Of a stretch of 64,000 bases of DNA, positions 10,545-22,582 are shown piece by piece. Each line of letters opens with the position of its first letter. Positions within the stretch are counted from its first letter, which is position 1. The stretch lies in NCBI GenBank assembly GCA_907164885.2, contig OU015492.1, positions 188,119,338-188,183,337 on the forward strand, given 5' to 3'. The position numbers and the translations under genes were made by a program. Source of the DNA: Dolomedes plantarius. Its lineage: Eukaryota > Arthropoda > Arachnida > Araneae > Dolomedidae. Below the pieces are notes generated by a model, which ran no database searches, was not told where the DNA came from, and worked only from the letters and a program-made list of their open reading frames with translations.

Positions 10545-13500
10545 AAAATGGGTTAGCCATCTCGGGAATCAAAATCGTCTTATTCCCAATTAGAGATAAC
10601 AGTGTACCAATATGGTGCATCATTATCTTCCTTTACTTTTGATGCAAACACTAATAAACATATCTGGGAATTGCAACATCATTTCCACTTCATGAATTTC
10701 TCAGTGTATAGATGGCAACCTGTGGACCGTCAGGCAGTTGAAGGAGCTGAATTTCGTGGAGAGCCAGCATAATGACCTTTGCGGTATGAGACATACTGCA
10801 GAAGATGCCATTTCTCAGGACCTGAATTTCAGATATTTATTTCATACGCGAGAACTTTAGTTATAATATCCAGTTTCTCTAGGCCTTCGTCTACCTTGTG
10901 TGATAATTTCGTAAAGATAATAAAAATATTCTTAACATAGCCGCACTATCATGCAAGATGCTTCTAGATATCGTTCATAAAGGAACACAAATTAATTCGA
11001 AGTAAATCACCCGTCAAATTGGTCCCAATATTTCCGACAAAGTACCTTTTACTTTGAAAAAATATGCTATACACGAACTCGGGGATGATTTCAAAGCTGT
11101 AGATTTTGTTTTTCCCTCATTTTTAGTACCTTTTATATTTATACTGTTTTATCTATTGAATAAACAGTGAAGTGGGTATATTTTATAGCTTTTAGTTCTG
11201 GTTTTCTCTCGTCAGTTTTATGTTTAATCTTTCCTGACATCCTATTGGGTTCATCTAAAATATACTTAATGAAGCCAAGTCTTAAAGACTTAAGAGGAGG
11301 GCAGGTGATAAGAAGGAATAGGAACTTCATAGTAGCAATCTAGGATATTTGTTCTAGACGGCAGCATTTATTTGCTTACAAATACTTAAGGGAAATGCGG
11401 CTAAAGTGGTTACGCAAACCTCCTCACGTTAGACTAAGATTTAATTGTTTTACCAGAGCATGTGTTATTGATGCCAGAGAATTAAAATGTTGATACTTTA
11501 ACCTTAAAATAACTGAATGATTTCAAATTATATTTCCTCATATTTGGAAATAGTTATGAATAGCATTTTCGATTTAGTTTAGCTTAAATAGTCATCAATA
11601 CTACTGTGGAGTCAAAGGGGAGAAACGTAAGGTAAGGATTTTATTCGGGTAATTTCTTCGAATATCCCTATTATAGTAATACTAACATTTTTTTCTTTCA
11701 TTAAGCAACCATAATAAAAGTAGTATAGTTTCATACTATAAAAATTATAAAAAAATTGCGAGTGAGGGTTTTTTAGCAGAATGCATATATATCTATATAT
11801 TTCAGTTGATAAGCCGACTTTTTGGGCAATCCGTGAGAGAAAACTACTGCATCCATTTACTTCATTTTGGTCTTAAACGAAAAAATTGGAATCTGTAGAT
11901 TTGTCAAATTTGGTTTTTGTAACCGCAATTTCTATTAATTAGCGATAATTTACAATTTAAAAATTGATTTCTGCGCATGCTCAGTGACATCTTTAAATCT
12001 GGGTTTAGAAACTCACTGTTTCTGCGCATGCTCAGGGACATGTTTTAATGATAAACACGTTTATTCCGAGGATTCTCTCTAGATCTCTATCTGCCATTTT
12101 AATTTTAATGATAATTATGTATGTGAAATATAAGATTAAACCTGATGTAAATTGTGTATTTCGCGCTGTTTAATTAGCGATAATTTACAATTAAAAAATT
12201 GCTATCTGCGCATGGTCAGTGACATTTTTAAATCTGGCTTTAGATACTCACTAAGCACGAGGCCTCTTAAACACATTAATTTGTTTCTGTGCATTATTAT
12301 GATTTTGAAATTTTGGTAATGATGTGTTGAGTATAATTTGTGTATTAGTGCATTTATTTACTATCTAGCTATTGTGTTTTGACAGGTACCAACTAGTTAA
12401 ATTATAACTTATTAAAAGAGGTGAATTTAGCTTTAATTTTAGATGTCTGGCTCCACAAAAAGGTGGGTGTATTCTAGAAATAAAAAATAATTTCATTTTT
12501 TCCATCCACCAGCAGGTTTTTTTTTTGTTTGATTCTATGAGATAAACATACCTAATCACTAATATATATATATAATCACTAAACTATGATAGTTAATCTT
12601 CATTTTACAAAGACCGTTGCAAAGGTTCGACTGAGTTTTAAAAGTGTTTCTATTGTGCAAAACCATTCCGTTCATGAAATGTGTTTTCAGCAGATGCATA
12701 TTTTTTATTACTTTACATCCGCTCTCGCTTTCTCCTACTCCCAGTCGCAGAAGCTATCTGCTTCAATTTGCTTCAAATGAAACGTCATTTCTAAGCAAAT
12801 GCGCTCAGCGTTAAAAGTAAAATACTGCAATGAAACTATCCATTCCCAGATATTTTCTACAAACTTTGCCGTACGACCGCATTTAGAAGTCTCGTCTCAT
12901 TAATCCTACAATTTTGTTCCACGTAGATGACTCTACCTCTTACGCAGACTGTCTACTATTTTAAAAGACTACATGTTTGTATACTAATTTTCCTTAATTT
13001 GCATAGTAAAGGATGCTAATACTCGGATTTGACTTTCGTAATGCACTTCCTTTTTAAATATTCCCTGGTAGTACCATTTTATCATCGCTAGAGTTAAAGA
13101 TGTATAAAATTCAAGGTTCGTGGTAGGGGAGGGAGCATAAATTTGTCGTTTGTTAAAATACGAAGGTTAATCTGTGCAAGTATTAAACGAAAAAAAAACA
13201 GAAGTCATTTTGGCAAAACTGAGTCGTTAATATTTGTTTAATAAATGAGATATAGATTTGAAAAATTATTTTTAGCTTTTTCACGCATTAGATTTATGAA
13301 AATATAGAGAGTTACTCATATGGTTGTACGTTAGAGTAACAATAGATATGTTTTATAGATACGTTAATACCTGATTTATCCATTTATTCTAAAATTAGGC
13401 ACTCTATCGCATATATTTTGATGTGTTTTTACATGCGTTATTGAAATTATCAGTCAATCATATTTTACTAATTCTAATCAATATTACATGGATCGAGAGT

Positions 13501-13915
13501 ATAATTTTATACTTTTTTCCACGACTAGGTACTTCATAAATCATTGGCATAACGTTTCTAAAAATATGAATAATTAATTTAAAAATACCCATGTTTAATG
13601 AAGATGGATATTTACGATGAATCTAAATAAGGCTATGTATAATGTGTCATTATAAAGACAAGTAAAAGAAGGGGATAGATGTTGTTTAAGAGATATATAG
13701 GATAATAATACAAATAATGTAGTGTTTACGTATTTATTAGTGCCTTTGTCTTTATATGATAAATATTCTGATGTTTCACTGCATTTCGATCAACATAAAT
13801 AAAACTGTACTTTATTTATGAATTTTGTTTGTTAATTGTGACCAATTTCCCATTGATTGAAAATCTAAATTTTTATTGTACCAATAGCTGTCAGCTGCTA
13901 GAGATATAATTTCTA
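10545..13915. other. AT-rich stretch, no gene identified
   Basis: No supported gene. It contains the direct repeat pair at 11936-12252. Confidence 0.4.
11936..12252. repeat. Direct repeat pair, 82 bp, offset 235 bp
   Basis: Copies at 11936-12017 and 12171-12252 share TAATTAGCGATAATTTACAA and a CTGCGCATG(C/G)TCAGTGACAT core, ending in ACTCACT. A third short copy of the core (TCTGCGCATGCTCAGGGACA) lies at about 12021-12040. Confidence 0.8.
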
Positions 13916-13976
13916 TTGGGTTAGCCAAACAGTTCGTTTGGTTTATAAGAAAATATAAATGACACGTTTTTCATTT

Positions 13977-15125
13977 TCACCAATAACTTGAGTGAACAAC
14001 GTATTCACCGTTTTGTTCCATTATCTTATGCCATTTTTTAAGCAACTTCATAATTCATCCCTCCAAAAACTTTTTATCTTTTGGAATGAATGACTGTTCC
14101 AGGTACATTTTGCAGTCTTACAAGGGATCGAAATTATTTCCAGTAAAAGAATATTGTAAAGACCGAAATAAACGGATATCCTAAAGTGTAATGTCTGGTG
14201 AACAAGACGAATGAATCAGAACTTCTTAGCCAAGCTGTAACATTTTTTGCCTGGTCATCAAAGACCTATCCTTCAGTTATCTTGATGGAAAATTATGCGT
14301 TTTCTTTTGAGTTATTCCGAACACTTCTCGTCGAGTGGTGCTTTCAGTTCGTCTAACTGGTAGCAGTACTTGGTGGAATTGACCAATTGGTTTTCTGGCA
14401 GGAACTCATAGTAGAGGATTCTCTTCCAATTCTACATTATACAAGAGCATCACCTTATTTGGATGAAAACCGCGGTTTAGTATCAATGATAGGTCTTTGA
14501 TGAACAGGCAAAAACTGTTATAACTTGACTGGGAAGTTCTGATTAATTCGTCGTATTCACGAAACATTGCACTTTGGGATATCCGTTTATTTCGGTCTTT
14601 ACAAAATTCTCTTACTGGGAAAAGTTTCGATCCCTTCTGGTTACTGGAGGTCCATTTCGCTTGCTTAAAAAACCTCTTCCTTCCACATTATTGTATAGTA
14701 TCCACTTTTCATCGCCCGCCGTAGTTTGTTTAAAAAACGAAATGTTTAAGTTAAATTAAAATAGAGAATCACATGCGTAAATGCGGGCAAGAATATTTTT
14801 TTCACGTAACTTATGTGGAACCCAAACATCAAAACGATTTATAAAACCAAGCTATTGTAAATTATTTACATTTTATTTGGGTATTTCGAATGTATCGGCT
14901 ATCTCAAGCTTGATATAACGTTGATTGTCCTCAATTAATGTTACTATTTTATAGCTTTATACTTCAACATTTGTCTACGCGATGTTGGAGTTTTGTCCAG
15001 CAAGAAAACTCCATCAGGAAACTTCGCAAACAGCTTTTGATACATTCTATCATTCGCAACACCTTCTCCATACACTGCACAAATATTTTATTGTGTGTTT
15101 TAGTTGCGTTTTTATTTTATAAATA
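13977..15125 (-). pseudogene. Mariner transposase, degenerate
   Basis: Reading from right to left, the N-terminal DNA-binding part is seen as ICAVYGEGVANDRMYQKLFA (around 15.06-15.09 kb). It is followed by a IEDNQRYIKLEIAD-like helix-turn-helix and NRFDVWVPH. The catalytic core keeps GDEKWILYNN (first D, about 14.7 kb), HQDN (second D, about 14.3 kb) and DIRLFRSLQ (third D), consistent with a DD34D mariner. The C-terminus reads EQNGEYVVH before a TGA at 13977. Several stops and frame changes interrupt the frame. In addition, the inverted copy of the SLMTRQK-to-NFDP segment is inserted between the first D and the HPNKVML block. The enzyme cut and joined DNA at TA sites in the nucleus; this copy cannot. 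Confidence 0.85.
14122..14636. repeat. Inverted repeat inside the mariner (149-bp arms, 217-bp spacer)
   Basis: The arm 14122-14270 and the reverse complement of 14488-14636 match at roughly 130 of 149 positions by eye, including the exact run GTAAAGACCGAAATAAACGG in both. No length difference is needed to align them. In the minus-strand frame each arm codes for the segment between the second and third catalytic residues, so one arm is a misplaced copy. Confidence 0.9.
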
Positions 15126-15353
15126 ATAAAGGATAATGTATCAAAAACATTGCTTATTATTTTCCGTGTTCAATAGGAAAATAGCTGCATAAAAATTTAC
15201 TGATTTTCAAAAGATTTTGTAAAATGCACTCAATATGAAAAGCTGTCAAAATACAGTATAATAAAATTGTTTCGAATAACGTTAAAGATAACAAAGCACT
15301 AATAGATCCATCTCACTGAAGAAAAACGAACGAACTTTTTGGCCAACCCAATA

Positions 15354-16860
15354 GCTCAATAATTGCACATATTTAATATATATGAATAATGAATGTTAAC
15401 AGTGTTGGTGTTTTGGGAGATAATGCATCATTATAAAGTCTATTACAGTTGAAGAATAAAAAAAATTACTAATGTTTAAGAAATATTCATTATAATATTA
15501 ATGAAAGACTTAACTCTTTAATGGAAAATTAGTCGTTTTATTGCACATATGCTAATATGCAATTACATTTTTATCAATATAAATAAAACTATGAGATATT
15601 TGTATTATCGTAGTTCTCATTAATACCATATTGACTAAAAGTACTATTTAAAACCTCTTTAATTACTCCACAGACATCGGTTTCTATAATGTAAATACAT
15701 GGTTACACATATATCAAGAAATGTGAATAATGAATGCAAGTTATAATCCTGTTTAGTAATGTGAACATCAGTGATGAATATTCATAAAGTCATTTAAAAT
15801 TTGACTTTAAATATTTGATATAAAAGGTGTTAAAGAAATGTCCATGATCTTAATATGCCTTTTATCAATTTCCTAGAGAATATCCTACTTCAGCGAGCAT
15901 TTTTGATATGCGGCGATATTTTAATTAACATGAGATATGACCATTTTTTATCATCCTATTTGTTATTTGCATCACATTAACTTAAGGTGAAATGTCTTCA
16001 GAGACCTTTTCTATCAATAGACTCGAATGCACCGGACGGGACCCGACATAGTTACTAGGGACTTTCACGTGAGATGACGTCACTGAGGGTACACGACCAT
16101 AAGATTATGATTCTCGTGTTTTATCGATTTACCTATCCTACTAGCTCAACTAGTAGGCTAATCAGCACCGAAAATATTTCAGAATTCGTGAATGATTAAC
16201 CCCCTTCTGTACCAGCATATATATACGTATATACTAGAAGGTAACCCGTCATTTTGACGTCATAATACTAATAATGACGTCATAATGGAAAAAAGTATCT
16301 CGAATTATCTAACAATATTGCATTTAATCCACACCTTGTAAAAGCAAACCCTTTCATTATTTTTTATTTATTTAGTTTTTCATGCGATTGGAGTAGCAGA
16401 CTGCCATCCACTTTTTTACAGCTCACTACGCGATATGAATACTTGAGCTACTTGATTCATTCACATTCAAGTTTGTTTACTTTCAGAATTCATCGCAAAA
16501 GTAAACAGATTTTTAAAAACTGTTAAATATACAGCTAAAATCATCCAATTTGTTTTAGTCCTGAATGTTTTATAGAAAAATAGGCTGAACAAACGTGATT
16601 TGATGAAGAAGATATTAGTTTTTAGGTAAGACCAAATTCTGATCCACATCTGAAATTGAACTTAGGCCTAACCGGCCGTTTCTTTACTGAGGGCTTCAAT
16701 TGAAAGATGAGTACAGCTCGGAAGTGTTATACAGAGACAATGGCTATTATATATATAATATATGAAGATTGCATGCAAAACCAGTTTTTAGGGCATTTCG
16801 ATTAAAAATATCAAGTAGTAGATTTCAGATAAATGAGATGCTTTTATTCATATTAATAAG
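15354..16860. other. AT-rich stretch with CRE-like palindromes
   Basis: No gene identified. TGACGTCA-type palindromes occur near 16076, 16256 and 16276, and a short hairpin CCTACTAG/CTAGTAGG lies near 16136-16163. Confidence 0.4.
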
Positions 16861-16882
16861 AAGAGATATATGTATCGATATT

Positions 16883-17156
<274 letters not shown>

Positions 17157-17188
17157 GATTTATGCAAAAATTACATAAAAAAGTTAAT

Positions 17189-17341
17189 TTACAGTTTTGT
17201 CACCAGGGGATCCATACGTGGATCCATTGGTGTTTGTGGAGAATCAGGCCATGGAACCATACGTGGTTCCACTGGTACAGAAGGGGTTGAAAACAGTCCC
17301 GCAATCTTTCGGAAAAAAACATAAAAGTAGTTTTCTTCAAT
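17189..17341 (-). CDS. Possible terminal exon with repeated Pro-rich motif
   Basis: A 50-codon open stretch on the minus strand, ending in a TAA at 17189-17191. It could begin after a splice acceptor-like TTGATTTAAG next to 17341. The tail reads STPSVPVEPRMVPWPDSPQ and then TPMDPRMDPLVTKL before the stop, with a twice-used E/D-P-R-M-V/D-P unit. Composition differs from the surrounding AT-rich DNA. I do not recognise a family, there is no ATG in the frame and no other exon is identified. It is a candidate last exon or a chance ORF. The repeated unit produces two hairpins in the DNA (17208-17225 and 17253-17270). Confidence 0.25.
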   Translation of the reverse strand: MEENYFYVFFRKIAGLFSTPSVPVEPRMVPWPDSPQTPMDPRMDPLVTKL

Positions 17342-20066
17342 CTTAAATCAATGAGTCAGACTTTTATCGCTACTGCTTGCATTTGAATTTTCTAGGTAAG
17401 TTACTAAGATAGTAATTCTTGAAACAGAGTACACATTTCTCCGGAATATATTTGTCGCCATGCTTTTTAAATATGCTAATTAAATTTAACGTAACTTCGT
17501 GATACGATTGAAGAACAGAAATGTAAGACAGTTAATCTCCGATGACCATTGACAGAGAACGCAATAATTTAAGGTCTACAGAATTGTAGAATTAAAATTG
17601 CAGTCTAGTTTTTCCATAACGAAACTGAACAAACCTACTTATGTATTCATGAATCTAGGGTGAAGTTAGCCTACAATGGTGTTAAAATGAAAATTGATGC
17701 GTTGAAAGTGATCAAATAAATTCCATTAATGGAAGGAAAACATCCTATTAAAATACTAAAGACATTTTGACAGGCTTTGTATGGTATGTAATAATTGCTT
17801 CGCAACAAAATAAACGTTATACTACATACTTTAGTTAAAACGACACAATATTTAGCAATCACTAATCTACTGAAACGGTATTTACATTAAGGGCTTAGAA
17901 TTTTAAGAGAAATGTCATTTTGATAAAATGATTAAGTTGGAATGTTTCAAGAATCTTAAAGATTTGTGTTTACATTTGGTAAATTCAATCAAAAGAAACC
18001 TTTAGGGAAACGAATAAATTGATTTATATTTCATATTTGAAATTTCATTTCAATACTAGATAACTTTAATTTCAGGAATGATATTAGATTGAGCTTTGCA
18101 CATAGGGATTAATGGAATTGTTTAAAATTCTAGTTTTATGATCCCGAATGATACTTAAGAATTTTCCCAAACAAAAGTATATTGATTTTAGAAATGTCTC
18201 TTGGGAAATGTAACTTTAATTCAATTTGTGAAATGTCAAATAAATATTCAAGCTTTTAAATATCCAATTACGTTTTTATATGATACATCATGTGAAATAA
18301 ATATACTTTAGATTTTTAAGATGTATTTGGATATGTCGTACAGCTAATGAGGATCCCTGAATGTTTAGCAAACAAAACGGTGACATAATTTTAAAAGGAA
18401 AACATTTAACACGGTAAAAGAAAGAATTTAGTTCAACAATCTAACGTATAAATTTAAGTGTAGTTTCGATCCAAGACTTTCGAATAATTTTATTTAAAGC
18501 TTATATGTTATACATATGTATGACTTTTAAAATGGTTACACAAATAAAATAAAATCTTTGGATATTTCGTATAATCCGCAATCAGCCCTGTTTTACTAAA
18601 ATGATATACTCATGCATATGCAGGAACACGTAATGGCGCTTACATAATCTATGAATTGAATGGGAAAAGAATACGGGCCATCAAGATATTTTTATTTTCC
18701 CTAAGCCGTTTTCATTCCGGAACAAAAATTTTTCTTAAACATAGCACGTTACATAACATGTTCCTACTATGGGATTGTTGATGTGTTTTTCTGTATTCCC
18801 TTTTGCCACACTTTCGGATATGTAGATGAACGGGAACGCAATGCAGTTTATCATTATCGTTATCGAAATGGTATTCTTCTAAAAAATATAAATGATAAGA
18901 AGTCACTGAAATGAAGAGAATAGCTTGAACAGCTTTTACTATCAAAAGTGTTGTACCCTTGCTAATGGGCTATGGGCTCACTTATGTGATGAATACTACC
19001 TATAGTCAAATTTCCCAGGAAATTAGAATTCCTGGAATATAAAGAACAGAAAGTGCACTGAAATGAATAGAAAAACTAGAACAGCATTTTCTATAAAAAG
19101 TGTCGTACACTTGCTAATGGGCTACGGGCTTAGGTGATAAATACTACCTATAGTCAAATTTCACAGGAAGTTAGAATTCCTGTAATCTAAAGAACAGAAA
19201 GACCAAGGGAGTAGGAGAATAAACGAGTTTACTTCCACACCACACACACCTCGTACATTGCGTTTGAGATTCAGTAGTTAAGTTTTACTTGTTTGGCATA
19301 TGGAACTATTCATATTAGTAGTTAAAAACCCTGTAAAGAAAAATTAACTTTTTGTTGCTGTAAAACTGCCAAAATTTATTTCCACTTCATCATGATATGA
19401 GATTACTAGCCTCAATTGAACTTTAAACACTGTAAGGTACCTTTTTACTATTTACTGAAAATAAATTATGTGCATCCCCTTAGATATGATAGTAGATGTC
19501 TAATACAGACAAGAGAGGAAAAATTAATATGGTTACTCTTAAACGCGAAAAAATAAGTTCTCTTTATACGATAGAAATTTTATTGAAATTGATCTCCCAA
19601 AGGACTATTCATATAATAATGTGTCACACTGTAACCGATAAGAGATGCATTTTATCCTACCGAGCACAGATTTACTTTTTTAGAATACAGTGTAACTATT
19701 TCTTATGAAATTTTACGTAATAAAAAATATAATAGATATATCATACTTTATTGTGTTAAACTGGAGTGCTTGTTTAAAGTTATTTGTTTTGATTTTGAAA
19801 AATATTTCCCCCTATCTTAACAATTATATACAATTATAATATTATTCTCTAGAATATTTCCACACTAGGGAAGGTATTAGTAAAATGGCATTTCAAGAAA
19901 AAAAGTTTACATAATTTTCGTTCGGGATTTTAAGTTCTGGTAAAATCGTGTTGAATGTTTCCCGATTATCCTAAAAACATGAAGTCTGAGGACTGCCTAA
20001 AACCATACTTTTACATTACTTATATTTTCATATTGGTCTAAGGTAATAAAACCTAGAAGACGTTAT
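17342..20066. other. AT-rich stretch, no gene confirmed
   Basis: It holds the tandem duplication at 18901-19201 and a minus-strand open stretch at 18712-18911. I see no terminal repeats or RNA genes here. Confidence 0.4.
18901..19201. repeat. Tandem duplication, 152-bp period
   Basis: Two copies (18901-19051 and 19052-19201) share CTTGCTAATGGGCTA and AATACTACCTATAGTCAAAT with a few differences. The proximal copy contains the 5' end of the minus-strand open stretch at 18712-18911. Confidence 0.9.
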
Positions 20067-20070
20067 TTAA

Positions 20071-20466
20071 TTCTGTGGAATTATGGCAGATGTTGATATG
20101 TCATTTTTTCGTGCTTTCGGCAAATTAAAAAAGTAACTTTTGTTGTGAAATATAAAATCGCTCAGTTATGTTTTTCTTTAGTTAATACTCATATTTAACC
20201 TCAAGTGTATAGCTTGTCTTCAATGAAAATTTTCAATTAGGGACTAAAATATTCAGTTAGAGACCAAGTAATACCTCTTTTATACATAACAGCATTTGCC
20301 AATACGAATAACTCAGTGTTATTTCATAATTACACTATCAGCTTTTGCCAAATTAAAGAACCAATTTTAAGTTTGACTTAAAATTCAATTTTATATTTTA
20401 AGTATCAACAAAAAATATAAAATTGAATTTTTCTGCCATATCAACATCTTCCATAACGCCACAGAA
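20071..20466. mobile_element. TTAA-flanked MITE
   Basis: A 396-bp element. Its ends, read inward, are TTCTGTGGAATTATGGCAGA (left) and TTCTGTGGCGTTATGGAAGA (right), and both continue TGTTGATATG. TTAA lies outside each end (20067-20070 and 20467-20470), as left by piggyBac-type insertion. The TIRs lack the usual piggyBac CCC start, so the superfamily is uncertain. No coding remnant is seen. Confidence 0.65.
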
Positions 20467-20470
20467 TTAA

Positions 20471-21480
20471 TTTATTTTCCATCTGTACGTAACTCACAAA
20501 TATTACAATTATATTAACTTTAAGGGACATAATTTTATCAAGTTTTACACATTAACGAATAAAAAGATCTTCAAATATTGCAAAAAAAGAGAAATTTTAT
20601 ATGTAAAAGCTAGTATTTATTCCTCTGTCTCTCACAATAAATCACAGAATAAATGTTTTGGGGATCCATTTATTTACTATTTTAGAGTTACAATTTTTGT
20701 GAAATCAAGGGAAACAAAGTTAACCTTTCCATCATTTTCTAGATTTCTTCTCCTTTTTTCAGAAAATCAGACACAACTTCAAACTGAATAGGGTAAAATC
20801 AACCAATGTCAATTGTTTGCATCCTAGTATTCTTGCTACATTAATGTAAGAACAGTAAGAACAGCAATTTAAGAACAGTAAGAACAGTAATGTAAGAACA
20901 GTAAGAACGGTAATGTAAAACGTATACAGTGCTAAACCGAGGAAAACAATTCTAAAATATTAGTTTAGAAAACTAATATGTTACTGCATCTTTCAGATAT
21001 AAAATTTCAGTTCATATAATAAATCCTTTACGAAATTATCGAAATGTTGTTTATAAAATACCTTTATAGGCTTGGCAGCTTGATTTTTACCTTAGCTTAG
21101 GGTATCGATAAGAGACTTCAGATTTAGTTCCCATGATGTGCTAACGTAAAACTGCATTAATACTGAGATGAAACGAAAATGCACGATTATCATCGGTGAC
21201 AGAAACATTTTTAAAATCAGTAACAGAAAAAATTAATTTCAAATAGCTTGAGACTTAAAGGTATAGCTCTACTTCAGGCCCCTGAGTAATTAAGTCTTAT
21301 GATTATATTTATAGGCAAATTACATGCGATGATATTGGATGTAAATATGATAATAAGTAGAAATTGTTAGAATGGTTACTTGTGAGTCGGAAAATGGAAT
21401 TGATTTTCTAATTTATTTAAAGTAGTTTAATGATGGTAACATTTTCGATTCAACCATACAGGCATTCCCGTTTTTAATGC
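20471..21480. other. AT-rich stretch, no gene seen
   Basis: It contains the short GTAAGAACA-type repeat at 20843-20920 and nothing else I can support. Confidence 0.4.
20843..20920. repeat. Minisatellite of AGAACAGTA-type units
   Basis: Reiterated AGAACAGTA and TAATGTAAGAACAG units occur in tandem with small variations. Confidence 0.8.
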
Positions 21481-21499
21481 TTGCGGGTCTTACAAAACT

Positions 21500-21972
21500 G
21501 TTATGCTGCCACATCATGGCTGTAGGGGGGGGAGGGGAGGTTGTTTGTCTCTGAGCAGAATGTCACTGGAGCATAGTGCTAGCATGTTAGCATATTGTCT
21601 CTTGTTGGGATCACACTAGGCGTGCAACCCATCCTATTTTCCTTTGCTAAAGGCTGACAGACATTCGGGGCTAAGTCAGTCTTCTGTCCAGGGTGCAGTG
21701 GGTCTTTGTACCAATAGAAGCTGTCCTACTTCCCTTATCCATAAATACATGTCTCCTTGTGCTGTAGATACTGCATCGTTCGTAGCGTAGGATAATCAGG
21801 TACGCGTTGAGGGCTTAGGCAGAGGACCCAGTAAGTTATGGACAGTCTCCCTCGAGGTATCGGCAACTTAGGATTTTCCAATGTGATATTAACGGTTTAT
21901 CTCTAAATGCCATTAGAATAAAAACAGACCAGATTTTGGAATATGTAGATACTCATAAGTGTCAAATTATAG
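21500..21972 (+). pseudogene. Non-LTR ORF: N-terminal region and start of endonuclease
   Basis: The first part is Ser/Pro/Gly-rich when read through frameshifts and shares LSQSSVQG-like and SEAVP-like patches with the fragment at 60.1-60.3 kb. From 21870 the frame reads RIFQCDINGLSLNAIRIKTD and continues to CQIIV. This is the opening strand and helix of an AP-like endonuclease, with the conserved N of the QCNING-type motif present. The reading is cut at 21972 by the solo LTR. In jockey-clade elements this enzyme nicks genomic DNA to prime reverse transcription. A poly-G run lies near 21522-21540, upstream in the leader. Confidence 0.65.
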
Positions 21973-22582
21973 TGTAAACCGGATCGCCGTGGACCCGTTG
22001 GTATAAGTAACTCGTAATACTAATGTAGACACAGATTATTGTCTATTTTACATCTCGTTTATTATAAAATAAATATCTAGACTAATAATAACGTACACAA
22101 GTTCGTTCCAAAGAACGCTGATAACATTATTGAGAGCCGGGTTCATAATCACATTTCATCTAGACTTCACGTCTGCTCATTATTCCCTACGCTCTCCCGT
22201 ACCTCAATCTCTCATCATGATCCAGTCTGAAAAACGTCCTGTCTGATTGTCTTTTCTTCATTTATACATTTTTCCTCGTTCTCGAATATTCCATTCTCAT
22301 GTGTCTGATGCAATCTCCTCACAGCAGTTCGTCACCTGGTCACCAGGCCTGCGTTTCCTTTTTGGCAGCCCGGCACCCCGGGCCTTGCATTGTCTCTTTG
22401 TGCTTTGATGGTCTTTTCCTAACGAATGACCCTTTTTTCCACTTAGGGAAGTGTGCACCGCACCATTTGTCTGTATTGAATGTTTAACGGTCTGCCTGAT
22501 TCCTTTAACAGAAAGTCACATCTGTACTGGATTTTCCAAAGTTAGGATTGAGTCTGTTTTCAGACTATGTGAGAGTCTTACA
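21973..22582 (+). mobile_element. Solo LTR with 5-bp TSD
   Basis: A 610-bp segment begins TGTAAACCGG and ends GTCTTACA, the TG...CA form of retroviral-type LTRs. It is flanked by TATAG on both sides (21968-21972 and 22583-22587). Removing the LTR and one TATAG joins the two endonuclease pieces in frame (CQIIV to LQETK). It contains AATAAA around 22067. No internal retrotransposon region is present, so this is a solo LTR left by recombination between two LTRs. The 5-bp duplication fits BEL/Pao, Copia or some Gypsy lineages. The orientation is arbitrary. Confidence 0.9.

Larger units (their letters stand above)
13916..15351 (-). mobile_element. Mariner element with internal inverted duplication
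   Basis: The TIRs read inward TTGGGTTAGCCAAACAGTTC (left) and TTGGGTTGGCCAAAAAGTTC (right). They are flanked by TA on both sides (13914-13915 and 15352-15353), as expected for mariner. The element is 1436 bp, longer than the usual length of about 1.29 kb. Subtracting a 149-bp inverted duplicate inside it (14488-14636, copy of 14122-14270) leaves 1287 bp, a normal mariner length. The transposase lies on the minus strand and is broken. Confidence 0.9.

Noticed and set aside
22299..22487. 62-residue ORF rich in Pro and His inside the solo LTR
   Set aside because: It lies wholly within a GC-rich LTR and shows no family features.
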